Source: a bacterium (lineage in GTDB: Bacteria > Krumholzibacteriota > Krumholzibacteriia > Krumholzibacteriales > Krumholzibacteriaceae). From it: 39,706 nucleotides of DNA. Made by a program: the position numbers and the translations under genes. The notes under the pieces were generated by a model, which saw only the letters and a list, made by a program, of their open reading frames with translations, searched no databases and was not told the DNA's origin. Shown here one piece after another: positions 9,268 to 16,249 of the stretch. Position 1 is the stretch's first letter. Every line of letters starts with the position of its first letter. The stretch is taken from NCBI GenBank assembly GCA_020350885.1, contig CP070727.1, positions 1,524,044 to 1,563,749 on the forward strand, in the 5' to 3' direction.

Positions 9268-10878
9268 CTACAATCCGATCGGCTCCTTGAATTCGCCGAA
9301 TACTTCCTTGAAGACCTTTGTGATCTCTCCCAGCGTTGCGTAACATTTCACGGCCTCGAGTATGGGAGGCATCACGTTCTCACCGGTTCTCGCCGCCTTC
9401 TCGAGCCCGGCCAACGCCTTCTTCACGTTCTCCCCGTCCCGCTGACGTTTGACCTCATCCAGCCTCTTCTTCTGCTCCTCGGCGACCTTCTGATTGAAGG
9501 GATGAAATTCGATATCGGTCTTCTCGTCCTCCATGACATACTTGTTCACGCCGACCTTGACAATCTCACCCGACTCTATCCTCTTCGTACGGATATAGGC
9601 CTGCCGACTGACCTCCCTCTGTATATATCCGCTCTCCACCGCTTCAATCATGCCGCCCATCTTCTCGACGTCCTCCATGCATTCGGTGATCTTCCTCTCC
9701 ATCTCTTTCGTCAGCCATTCGATGTAGTAGGAGCCACCGAGAGGATCGACCGTATCCGTAAGGCCCATCTCATCGGCCAGGATCTGCATCGTCCTGAGGC
9801 TCAGGAGTGCCGCCCTCTTCGAGGGGATCGTGTACGCCTCGTCAAAGGAGCAGAGGGCCATCGTCTGTGTACCCGAGAGCGCCGAGATCAATGCGTAATA
9901 CGCACCGCGCACGATGTTGTTTTCGGGCTGCTGGATCGTGAGCCCCCCGCCCCCGCCACCGGCGATCATCCGCAGGACCATCGACCGGGGGCTGCCGGCG
10001 CCGAAGCGCTCCTTTATGATCTTCGCCCAGAGCTTCCTTCCGGCCCTGAACTTCGCCACCTGCTCCCAGAGGTTACCGTGGATGTCGAAGTTGAACGCGA
10101 TCCTTCCCGCAAAATCGTCTATGGCGATGCCGCGCGAGAGCACCTCCTCGATATAGGTGATCGCTATCTCGAAGGCGTACGCCATCTCCTGAACCGGCGT
10201 GGCGCCCGATTCCCTGATATGGTAGCCGCAGACGCTGAACGGATTGAACTTGGGAACGTTCCTTGAACAGAACTCGACCATATCGCCTATGAGACGTATG
10301 GATGGTTTGACGGGGAAGATCCAGGTTCCCCTCCCGATGTATTCCTTCAGGATGTCGTTTTGTGTCGTTCCCCGCACCTGATCCCAGGGGATACCCTGCT
10401 GCTCTGCCAGCGCCAGATACATAGCGAGCATGACCGAGGCGACGGGGTTAATGGTCAGCGAGGTGCTGATCCTGTCGATGGGGATACCGGCGAACGCATC
10501 CTCGAGATCCTTGAGCGTATCGATGGCCATACCCACACGCCCGACCTCTTCCTCGGCGAATGGATCGTCGGAATCGAGGCCCAGCTGCGTCGGCAGATCG
10601 AAGGCGACATTGAGCGCCGTCTGCCCCTGTTCCAGGAGCCATTTGAATCTCTGATTCGTCTCCCTGGCGGTCCCGAATCCCGAGTACTGGCGCATCGTCC
10701 AGGGGCGCTTGCGGTACATGAAGGGATGGATGCCACGGGTGAAGGGGTATTCACCCGGTTGACCGATCTCCTGGTCCGGATCGAGGTCCTTTACATCGTC
10801 GGGACCGTATACGGATTTTACCTTTATGCCGGATTCGAGAACAACGTCCTTCAGCTCGTCCGATTTGGATTTCTTCAT
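9268..10878 (-). CDS. B12-dependent acyl-CoA mutase, catalytic subunit, divergent active site
   Basis: A 536-residue catalytic chain of the methylmalonyl-CoA mutase family, without the B12 domain, which is the separate upstream gene. The TIM-barrel and CoA-channel hallmarks are present: RPWTMRQYSGFGTA (Tyr65, aligning with mutase Tyr89), NVAFDLPTQLGLDSD, TTQNDILKEYIGRGTWIFP, PSIRL (Arg195, matching Arg207 of methylmalonyl-CoA mutase) and CGYHIRESGAT (His220, matching His244). However, the motif normally reading HTQTAG/HSQTSG is a run of glycines (IAGGGGGGL, residues 305-313), and the normal SLHTNSxDEA reads TMALCSFDEA (339-348). It is therefore a distinct clade whose substrate is probably not methylmalonyl-CoA. 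I set the start at ATG 10878, one base after the B12-subunit stop, indicating translational coupling; an in-frame extension from 10974 would overlap that gene and is rejected. Confidence 0.93.
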   Translation of the reverse strand: MKKSKSDELKDVVLESGIKVKSVYGPDDVKDLDPDQEIGQPGEYPFTRGIHPFMYRKRPWTMRQYSGFGTARETNQRFKWLLEQGQTALNVAFDLPTQLGLDSDDPFAEEEVGRVGMAIDTLKDLEDAFAGIPIDRISTSLTINPVASVMLAMYLALAEQQGIPWDQVRGTTQNDILKEYIGRGTWIFPVKPSIRLIGDMVEFCSRNVPKFNPFSVCGYHIRESGATPVQEMAYAFEIAITYIEEVLSRGIAIDDFAGRIAFNFDIHGNLWEQVAKFRAGRKLWAKIIKERFGAGSPRSMVLRMIAGGGGGGLTIQQPENNIVRGAYYALISALSGTQTMALCSFDEAYTIPSKRAALLSLRTMQILADEMGLTDTVDPLGGSYYIEWLTKEMERKITECMEDVEKMGGMIEAVESGYIQREVSRQAYIRTKRIESGEIVKVGVNKYVMEDEKTDIEFHPFNQKVAEEQKKRLDEVKRQRDGENVKKALAGLEKAARTGENVMPPILEAVKCYATLGEITKVFKEVFGEFKEPIGL

Positions 10879-10879
10879 C

Positions 10880-11296
10880 CTACAGTTCAACCTTGTCTTG
10901 TATGAATTGAACGATCTCGCCGAGCTTCGATCCAACGGGAAAGACCTCGGACACACCGTAGCTTTTGAGCTCATCGATATCCCTGTATGGAATATTCCCG
11001 CCTACCAGCACCAGTTTATCGGTGAGACCCTTCGCTTTCACCTGCTCCATCAACTTCCTGCTCAACGGGAGATGGGAACCGGAGTAAATGGAAAGCCCGA
11101 TCACATTCACATCCTCCTCCACGGCTGTCGTCACGATCTCGTCGATCGTCCTATGAAGTCCGGTGTAGATGACCTCCATTCCCGCTTCCTTGAGGGCATG
11201 AACGACCACCTTCGCACCGGTATCGTGCCCGTCGAGCCCCGGTTTGGCAATCACGACCCTGATCTTTTTTCCCCGGGCGGGTCCGTCCTTCTTCAT
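10880..11296 (-). CDS. B12-binding small subunit of acyl-CoA mutase
   Basis: A 138-residue cobalamin-binding domain of the mutase small-subunit type. The DxHxxG motif is DGHDTG (residues 22-27), with His24 as the lower axial cobalt ligand. The glycine motif VLVGGNIP lies at residues 96-103. The middle motif, usually SxL as in GLSILSGAH, reads GLSIYSGSH, so the Leu is replaced by Tyr71. The gene starts 13 bases after the VOC gene and ends one base before the mutase catalytic gene, so the two subunits are almost certainly made together as a heteromeric mutase. Length is normal for stand-alone subunits (about 130-140 residues). Confidence 0.93.
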   Translation of the reverse strand: MKKDGPARGKKIRVVIAKPGLDGHDTGAKVVVHALKEAGMEVIYTGLHRTIDEIVTTAVEEDVNVIGLSIYSGSHLPLSRKLMEQVKAKGLTDKLVLVGGNIPYRDIDELKSYGVSEVFPVGSKLGEIVQFIQDKVEL

Positions 11297-11309
11297 GGTC
11301 CGATTCCAA

Positions 11310-11732
11310 TCAGTACTTGCCGTCGATGATCTCGGTCAAGACCCCGTGTGTTGCTGCGGGGTGGATGAATGCGAAGTTCCTCTTGTATTCGGCGAAAAAC
11401 CGCGGCTTCTGATCTATCAGCCTCACGTTGTTTCTCTTGAGAAGTTCGAGGGATTCCCCGCAGTTGTCCACGTTGTAGCTTATGAGCATTACACCCTCGC
11501 CGGCCCTCTTGATGAACTTGGCCACTTCTCCGGTGCCGTCCAGGTCTTCCATGATCTCTATTGCCGTCGGACCCACCATGAACCCGGTCACCCGGATCTT
11601 CTCCGGCTCGTCGACATAACGGTATGCCACTTCCCAGCCGAAGGCATCGATATAATCCTTCTCCGCCTGCTCCACATCCTTCACCGCAATGCAGATATGG
11701 TCCACGTAGTTTGTTTTCAGTGTTTCGGCCAT
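11310..11732 (-). CDS. VOC-superfamily epimerase-like protein with altered metal site
   Basis: A 140-residue vicinal-oxygen-chelate protein of the methylmalonyl-CoA epimerase type. It has two beta-alpha-beta-beta-beta modules, with DHICIAVKDVEQAEKDY at the start and FIHPAATHGVLTEII at the end. Three expected metal ligands are present: His12, Glu59 (AIEIM) and Glu134 (LTEII). The fourth, the second His of the usual GxHHI motif, is missing: the stretch reads GEGVMLISY, with Met82-Leu83 in place of His-His. The canonical paralogue at 24278 keeps both histidines. AAGGAGAG lies about seven bases before ATG 11732. Its place directly upstream of the mutase subunits suggests it processes the mutase substrate or product (inference), but perhaps not by classical epimerisation. 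Confidence 0.88.
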   Translation of the reverse strand: MAETLKTNYVDHICIAVKDVEQAEKDYIDAFGWEVAYRYVDEPEKIRVTGFMVGPTAIEIMEDLDGTGEVAKFIKRAGEGVMLISYNVDNCGESLELLKRNNVRLIDQKPRFFAEYKRNFAFIHPAATHGVLTEIIDGKY

Positions 11733-11786
11733 CTCGTTCTCTCCTTTTCAAACAGTCTGAGTAAACCTAGCGGGGAAAACCAATCC

Positions 11787-12104
11787 CTATTTTCGCGAAA
11801 GGAACGGTATATTCCCCGTTTCCGGCGAGCCGGGAGGAAGCTTGAATATGATCGCCCCCTCGACCGGGCAGGCCTCGAAGCATTCCCCGCACTGCAGGCA
11901 GAGATCGAGGACGATCGCCGCCTTTTTCTTGTGGATGCCGATGATACCCGGCGGGCACGCCTTGGCACACGATCCACACCCCGTGCACCGGAAGGCGTCG
12001 ATCCACGGATACAACCCCCCATGATCGGAAGTTGAGCTCGGATACACGCTCATCTTCGTGCCGGGTATGTGAGGCTTGGCACTCGGGATTTCGTTTAGAA
12101 GCAT
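11787..12104 (-). CDS. 2[4Fe-4S] ferredoxin
   Basis: A 105-residue protein with two complete CxxCxxCxxxCP clusters: Cys40/43/46/50 (CTGCGSCAKACP) and Cys69/72/75/79 (CLQCGECFEACP). This is the bacterial 8Fe ferredoxin pattern with an N-terminal extension of about 35 residues and a short C-terminal tail. AAGGAG precedes the ATG at proper spacing. It lies 45 bases after the Fe-S flavoenzyme gene and before the VOC gene. It most likely carries electrons to or from that flavoenzyme, and possibly also for the indolepyruvate-type oxidoreductase or the Mo enzyme encoded nearby (inference). Confidence 0.93.
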   Translation of the reverse strand: MLLNEIPSAKPHIPGTKMSVYPSSTSDHGGLYPWIDAFRCTGCGSCAKACPPGIIGIHKKKAAIVLDLCLQCGECFEACPVEGAIIFKLPPGSPETGNIPFLSRK

Positions 12105-12149
12105 ACCGTTCTCCTTCTTGTTACATGATCGTATTATTACTCACAAAAC

Positions 12150-14177
12150 CTAGAATCTCATTCCCAAGCGGTAGCCGTCCTGGATGGCATCGATGCCGCG
12201 CCGCACCCACACGCAGTCACCGATCATGGCCGTATCCCCCTTAAAGGAACCGTAGCCCAGCTCCTTGTTGGGCACGAGTGTTGCCAGGATGACGGTATCC
12301 GCCGGAACCGTCTCGTTTTCGTACTTTTTCTTCTCCTTCGTCTTCCTGTCCACGATCATCCAGTCCGCCACCACACCGGTGTCGGTGATCTCCTTGACCT
12401 TGCCGTTGGTCAGCTGCTGGACCTTCGCCTGTTTGAGCCTCAGCCGGTAGCGCCAGATGTACGAAGGATTCACATCCCTGCCGAAACGGGGGACGGGATC
12501 GATGATCGCTATCTGGCCGTCTTTGACTCCATCCCGCTCCATTGCATCGATTACAAAGAGCGTGAGCGATATCGCTGCACCCGACCCGCCGAGAATGACG
12601 ACGTTCCTGCCCGGTTTCACCTTGCCGGTGAAGATGTCAAACATATTCACTACTTGTTTCTTATCGACTCCGGGGATATCGGGGATCTCCGGCACGGCGC
12701 CGGTTGCGATGACGAGTGAGTCCGGCTTTTCCTTCTCGATGAGCTCTTTGGTCACTGGGGTGTCGAGGACGAACCTGACACCGAACTTGTCGCAGAGGAC
12801 CTGCGTGTTGTTGATCCAGCGCATGAACTCCTCGTCGTCCCAATACTTGTCAGAATCCTCCCCCCACGGGTTACGGGATGCGTAGTACCACTGGCCGCCG
12901 ATATTGCCGGTTTTTTCGTAGACGGTCACATCGTGGCCCTTCTCGGCGGCGATCCGTGCCGCCTGAAGACCGGCAATGCCGGCTCCAGCGACCATGATCT
13001 TTCTCTTTACTTCAGCCTCGGGGAAGCCGTAGTAGCCCCATTCGCGCTCCCCCTCGTGACCACAGGAGGGGCGGACCGTGCAGGTAACCGGCGCATCGCG
13101 GAAGAGCCGTGCGAGGCAGACCTGACAGGCGACACACGGGATGATCTCCTCCTGCCTGTCCCATATGATCTTGTTGGGCAGTGCAGGATCTGCGATCATA
13201 GGCCGGCAGGCCTCCCAGATATCGAGGTTGCCTTCGGCGATCGCCTTCTCGGGCAGCTCCGGGGTGAAGAGCCGGTAGGCCATGCTCACGGGGATATTGA
13301 TGGCCTTCTTGGTCCGTTCGGCTACGTAGAGCCACTTGCCCATCGGTATATCCCTCGAGATGACTGATCCGAGCGACTCCTGCCAGCCGACCGTGACACT
13401 GATATAATCACTCCCTGCCTCCTCGGCGATCTTGATCGATCTCAGGCTCTCCTCCTCGGTATTCCCACCGACATCGTCCAGGAGCTCCCAGCCGCAGAGG
13501 CGGATGCCGACGGCAACGTCGTCGCCGGCCTCCCTGCGGATCCCTTCGATGATCTTTCTCGGCATCGTGCACCGGCCGTCGATCTCGCCGCCGTACTCGT
13601 CCGTTCTCTTGTTCGTATATTTCGAGATATAGTTTGATATGAGGTAGCCCACGATACCGGAGATCTCGATGATCTCGTATCCCGCCTCGACGGCCCTCCG
13701 TGCTCCGTCGATATGCTCCTGTATGCACGCCTCTATCTCCTCGACGGTCATCGCTTTCACGGGACGGAACCGGCGCAACCGCTGCGGGACCTCGGACGGA
13801 CCCACGGTATAGTGGAGATTGATACCTCCGACGCGGCCGCAGTGCATGAGCTGAAGGCAGGCCACGGCGTCGCCCTGGTGTATGATGTCGGCCATCTTCT
13901 TCAGGCCCGGGATGAACTTGTCGTCCCATATCCCCATCATCCCCACATACCCCTGTCCCTCGCCCCTCGGATCGGTGTAGGCGCCCTGCGTCGTCACGAT
14001 ACCCGAACCGCCCCGGGCGTGCGCCTCGATATATGCAAGCTCCTTTTCGGATACGAAACCGTCGCTGTAGTTGTAGTTCGTCTCGGTCGATGCATACTTG
14101 ATTCGATTTTTCACCCAGACCTTACCAATCTGAATGGGGCTGAAGATATGAGGGTATTTCTTTACTCCCGGTAACAC
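12150..14177 (-). CDS. FMN/FAD [4Fe-4S] oxidoreductase, trimethylamine dehydrogenase / 2,4-dienoyl-CoA reductase family
   Basis: A 675-residue protein with three parts: an old-yellow-enzyme FMN barrel (residues 1-345), a [4Fe-4S] site (Cys348, 351, 354, 366) and a two-dinucleotide-fold reductase half (GAGIAG at 398-403; a second GGSGAA near 560). The cysteine spacing CxxCxxCx11C is closer to trimethylamine dehydrogenase than to FadH (CxxCx3C). ACRPMIADP is shared by both families. Barrel motifs include LMHCGR (His112) and GYLISNYIS (Tyr178, at the position of the FadH proton donor Tyr). At the position of the FadH active-site His, the sequence is GWQE (Gln266). The start is GTG 14177, with AAGGAGGA just upstream. 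It is the first gene of the seven-gene operon and probably reduces or oxidises an unsaturated CoA ester or an amine, with the ferredoxin next to it as a partner. Confidence 0.9.
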   Translation of the reverse strand: MLPGVKKYPHIFSPIQIGKVWVKNRIKYASTETNYNYSDGFVSEKELAYIEAHARGGSGIVTTQGAYTDPRGEGQGYVGMMGIWDDKFIPGLKKMADIIHQGDAVACLQLMHCGRVGGINLHYTVGPSEVPQRLRRFRPVKAMTVEEIEACIQEHIDGARRAVEAGYEIIEISGIVGYLISNYISKYTNKRTDEYGGEIDGRCTMPRKIIEGIRREAGDDVAVGIRLCGWELLDDVGGNTEEESLRSIKIAEEAGSDYISVTVGWQESLGSVISRDIPMGKWLYVAERTKKAINIPVSMAYRLFTPELPEKAIAEGNLDIWEACRPMIADPALPNKIIWDRQEEIIPCVACQVCLARLFRDAPVTCTVRPSCGHEGEREWGYYGFPEAEVKRKIMVAGAGIAGLQAARIAAEKGHDVTVYEKTGNIGGQWYYASRNPWGEDSDKYWDDEEFMRWINNTQVLCDKFGVRFVLDTPVTKELIEKEKPDSLVIATGAVPEIPDIPGVDKKQVVNMFDIFTGKVKPGRNVVILGGSGAAISLTLFVIDAMERDGVKDGQIAIIDPVPRFGRDVNPSYIWRYRLRLKQAKVQQLTNGKVKEITDTGVVADWMIVDRKTKEKKKYENETVPADTVILATLVPNKELGYGSFKGDTAMIGDCVWVRRGIDAIQDGYRLGMRF

Positions 14178-14374
14178 TAGTGTCCTCCTTCTGATATACG
14201 CTTCTGGGCTTTTTGATAACGAGCTGGTTGTTCCGCCTCCCGCTCACTTCAACGGGCAAAGACTATCCGAAAAACGGTTAATTTGCAAGACGAGGGATTC
14301 ACTGATTTACATATCACAGTCAATCCATGGCTACCGTTGCATATATTTAGTTAATCGGGCATCTGAAAAAAAAG

Positions 14375-14392
14375 ATATGTGATATCACGTAT
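14375..14392. promoter_or_regulatory. 18-bp near-perfect palindrome, candidate operator between divergent units
   Basis: ATATGTGATATCACGTAT is a palindrome with one mismatched pair, and its core GTGATATCAC is perfect. The half-site TGTGATAT occurs again on the minus strand at 14311-14318. It lies in the 408-base divergent gap, about 65 bases upstream of the rightward -35 box and about 200 bases upstream of the leftward operon start, so it could serve either unit. No regulator gene lies nearby. Confidence 0.4.
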
Positions 14393-14457
14393 AAAGAGGA
14401 TATTCTGCATTATTTAAGGATATTGTTTCAATGAAATAAAAATGGTACATAATCGGA

Positions 14458-14486
14458 TTGACAAAAAGTAACTTATTTAATAGTAT
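14458..14486 (+). promoter_or_regulatory. Sigma-70-type promoter for the LamG lipoprotein gene
   Basis: A perfect -35 box TTGACA (14458-14463) and a -10 box TAGTAT (14481-14486) are separated by exactly 17 bases in an A+T-rich stretch. The predicted leader before ATG 14586 is about 90 bases. The rest of the gap (14178-14457) holds only the candidate operator. No equally clear promoter is visible for the leftward operon. Confidence 0.7.
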
Positions 14487-14585
14487 GCTCTTGGGGGAAA
14501 TCTAACTCTATACTTACAACGGTCTGGGGAGAGAAGTCAGTCAGCGCTCTTCCCTCAGCACATCCTATTTACTGGAGGCAATGTC

Positions 14586-15965
14586 ATGAAATATTTCATG
14601 AATGCCACACTGGTTATTGTGCTTCTCGTGGGATTGATCTCTGCATGCGGGCAACTCGAGGAACCCCTCGAATTGCCGCAGTCGAGCGACCCCACGATAA
14701 AGCCGTTGACGGGCGCATCGCCACCTATCGGAGCGACGGAGACCGTCGATCTCATCGCCGCGCAGACCGAGGATATCGGCTCGGTCACATGCTGGATAAA
14801 CGGTGACTTTCTGTTCATCCAGTACATGACCGAGGGAGGCTGGAGCCTGGCGGAGACACATTGTGCGGTTGTTGAATCACTGGAGGATATACCCGCCACA
14901 CCATCTGAGAATCCAAAGGTGGGTCACTTTCCGCTGAAGAAGGAGCACGATCCGTTCACCACGGAGCACACCGACTCGCTGGACTTGGAAGCGTGGGGAT
15001 TCGGTGAGGCCGAGGAGCTCATCATCGCCGCCCATGCCGACGTCGAGGTGCTCTCGGGAGAGGGAGCCGTTCTCCGGGAAGAAGGAGCCTGGGGGATGGG
15101 AGAATCGTTTTCTGAGACTGTGCCTGAAGACCCCCATCAGATCGAGAGACCGGACGATCCATCCAAGGACGCCTTCACGAAAATCACGGATCATCCGGGG
15201 CAAGGCCGAGGGAACTGGGCGATGTACTTCACGGTGAACGTCAAGAAACTGAAAGGGCTGATACTGTGGAACAAGCTCGGTTCGGAGCACGAGGTGACAC
15301 ACAGCAGGGTCGGTCCCGACGGTGTCATCGTGGGGGATATCGAATACCTTCCTTGCCAGCACGGCAACGGATTCAAGCCGCTGGAGCGGACGGGCGATCG
15401 CAACATCCCCGATAACTTCATCGATTTTTATGGCTTGAATCTGGGACAGCAGGGCTGCATCGAATTCTGGTATCATCCAGACTGGATAGACTCGCATGTT
15501 GGGTGCGTTGTTGGCCTGTTTTACTATGGATTGCCTTCTTATTGGCCCGAGTATTTACAGGTACTAATGACTGGCTACAATGACTGGCAGGACTTAGCCA
15601 ACTTCAATGCTTACCAAGGACTGCAAGACTCGTCTAATCAAGCATGGTTAACGTATCGTCCTTCAGCAACTCCAGGATGGACCACCGCTGAGCCGTTCCA
15701 CATGGCCTTCATGTGGGATGGTATTGCACCCGACCAGCAGGACAGGGTAAAGATGTTCATCAACGGCAATCCGATAGGCAGTTACCATATTAGTGGCGAC
15801 CCAACCTTCAGCAACTGGCCAGCAGACGCAATCCTTCGGCTCGGCTCTCGATTGTCAGGTGGGGATTGGAACCGCCATCACTGGGAGGGCTCCGAGGGGA
15901 TCATCGACAACATCAAGATCTGGAACTACCCCAAGACCGATTTCTCGGATCGGTTCAAGGAATAG
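14586..15965 (+). CDS. LamG/concanavalin-like lipoprotein
   Basis: A 459-residue lipoprotein. The hydrophobic leader ends in the lipobox LISAC (Cys21). An N-terminal domain of about residues 50-160 contains DLIAAQTEDIGSVTCWINGD, YMTEGGWSLAETHCAV and AEELIIAAHADV. This resembles a module I recall from bacterial and archaeal surface proteins (DLIAGQ...VGTV...YTTxxGWxLxETHLxV...IAAHAVV). From about residue 225 onward comes a LamG-like jelly roll (GCIEFWYHPDW, FHMAFMWDG, VKMFINGNPIG, IIDNIKIWNYP). It is a single-gene unit with its own promoter, a GGAGG ribosome binding site and a strong terminator. The central part of the LamG segment is visibly more A+T-rich than the rest. Probably a surface-exposed, outer-membrane-anchored carbohydrate- or protein-binding lipoprotein; the ligand is unknown. 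Confidence 0.8.
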   Translation: MKYFMNATLVIVLLVGLISACGQLEEPLELPQSSDPTIKPLTGASPPIGATETVDLIAAQTEDIGSVTCWINGDFLFIQYMTEGGWSLAETHCAVVESLEDIPATPSENPKVGHFPLKKEHDPFTTEHTDSLDLEAWGFGEAEELIIAAHADVEVLSGEGAVLREEGAWGMGESFSETVPEDPHQIERPDDPSKDAFTKITDHPGQGRGNWAMYFTVNVKKLKGLILWNKLGSEHEVTHSRVGPDGVIVGDIEYLPCQHGNGFKPLERTGDRNIPDNFIDFYGLNLGQQGCIEFWYHPDWIDSHVGCVVGLFYYGLPSYWPEYLQVLMTGYNDWQDLANFNAYQGLQDSSNQAWLTYRPSATPGWTTAEPFHMAFMWDGIAPDQQDRVKMFINGNPIGSYHISGDPTFSNWPADAILRLGSRLSGGDWNRHHWEGSEGIIDNIKIWNYPKTDFSDRFKE

Positions 15966-16032
15966 AGTGATCGATTCGGAATGAGAGTGTTTTCGGGTTG
16001 AGACTTTACAGCCCGAGGTTCGCGTTGATGGA

Positions 16033-16075
16033 GGGTGGAGATTGAGTATATGTGCGATCTCCACCCTTTTGTTTT
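16033..16075 (+). terminator. Rho-independent terminator after the LamG lipoprotein gene
   Basis: A perfect 10-bp stem (GGGTGGAGAT at 16033-16042, ATCTCCACCC at 16057-16066) with a 14-base loop is followed by TTTTGTTTT. It lies 67 bases after the lipoprotein stop codon and insulates that gene from the CoA-transferase operon. Confidence 0.9.
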
Positions 16076-16184
16076 ACCAGGGGAACATGCCGACTCAGTG
16101 TGCAGATAGGATATCCACCTTTTGGACTGTTTGGTTCGCGTTCAATCCGGTAAGCCCTTTCCCTCATTCATTCCCGATACTGAA

Positions 16185-16213
16185 TTGACACGAGATTTTT
16201 CCTCGGTTATGGT
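16185..16213 (+). promoter_or_regulatory. Sigma-70-type promoter for the CoA-transferase/Mo-hydroxylase operon
   Basis: A perfect TTGACA (16185-16190) is followed after 17 bases by TATGGT (16208-16213, four of six consensus). It lies about 37 bases upstream of the GTG start of the CoA-transferase and just after the terminator of the preceding gene. Confidence 0.6.
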
Positions 16214-16249
16214 TGTGGGACTGAACTTGCAGTAGAAGGAGTAATCTAC

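Noticed and set aside
8680..10266. A 528-codon open frame on the plus strand
   Set aside because: Antisense to hyuA and the mutase gene, which carry clear motifs; its His/Arg/Leu-rich translation is typical of a shadow frame.
10879..10974. Upstream extension of the mutase catalytic chain
   Set aside because: It would overlap the B12-subunit gene by about 95 bases in another frame, and the extra residues do not resemble the family N-terminus. ATG 10878 directly follows the upstream stop.
9268..11732. Calling the mutase operon a standard propionyl-CoA/methylmalonyl-CoA module
   Set aside because: The mutase, B12 subunit and VOC protein all differ from the canonical enzymes at conserved positions, and a canonical epimerase is encoded elsewhere in the window.
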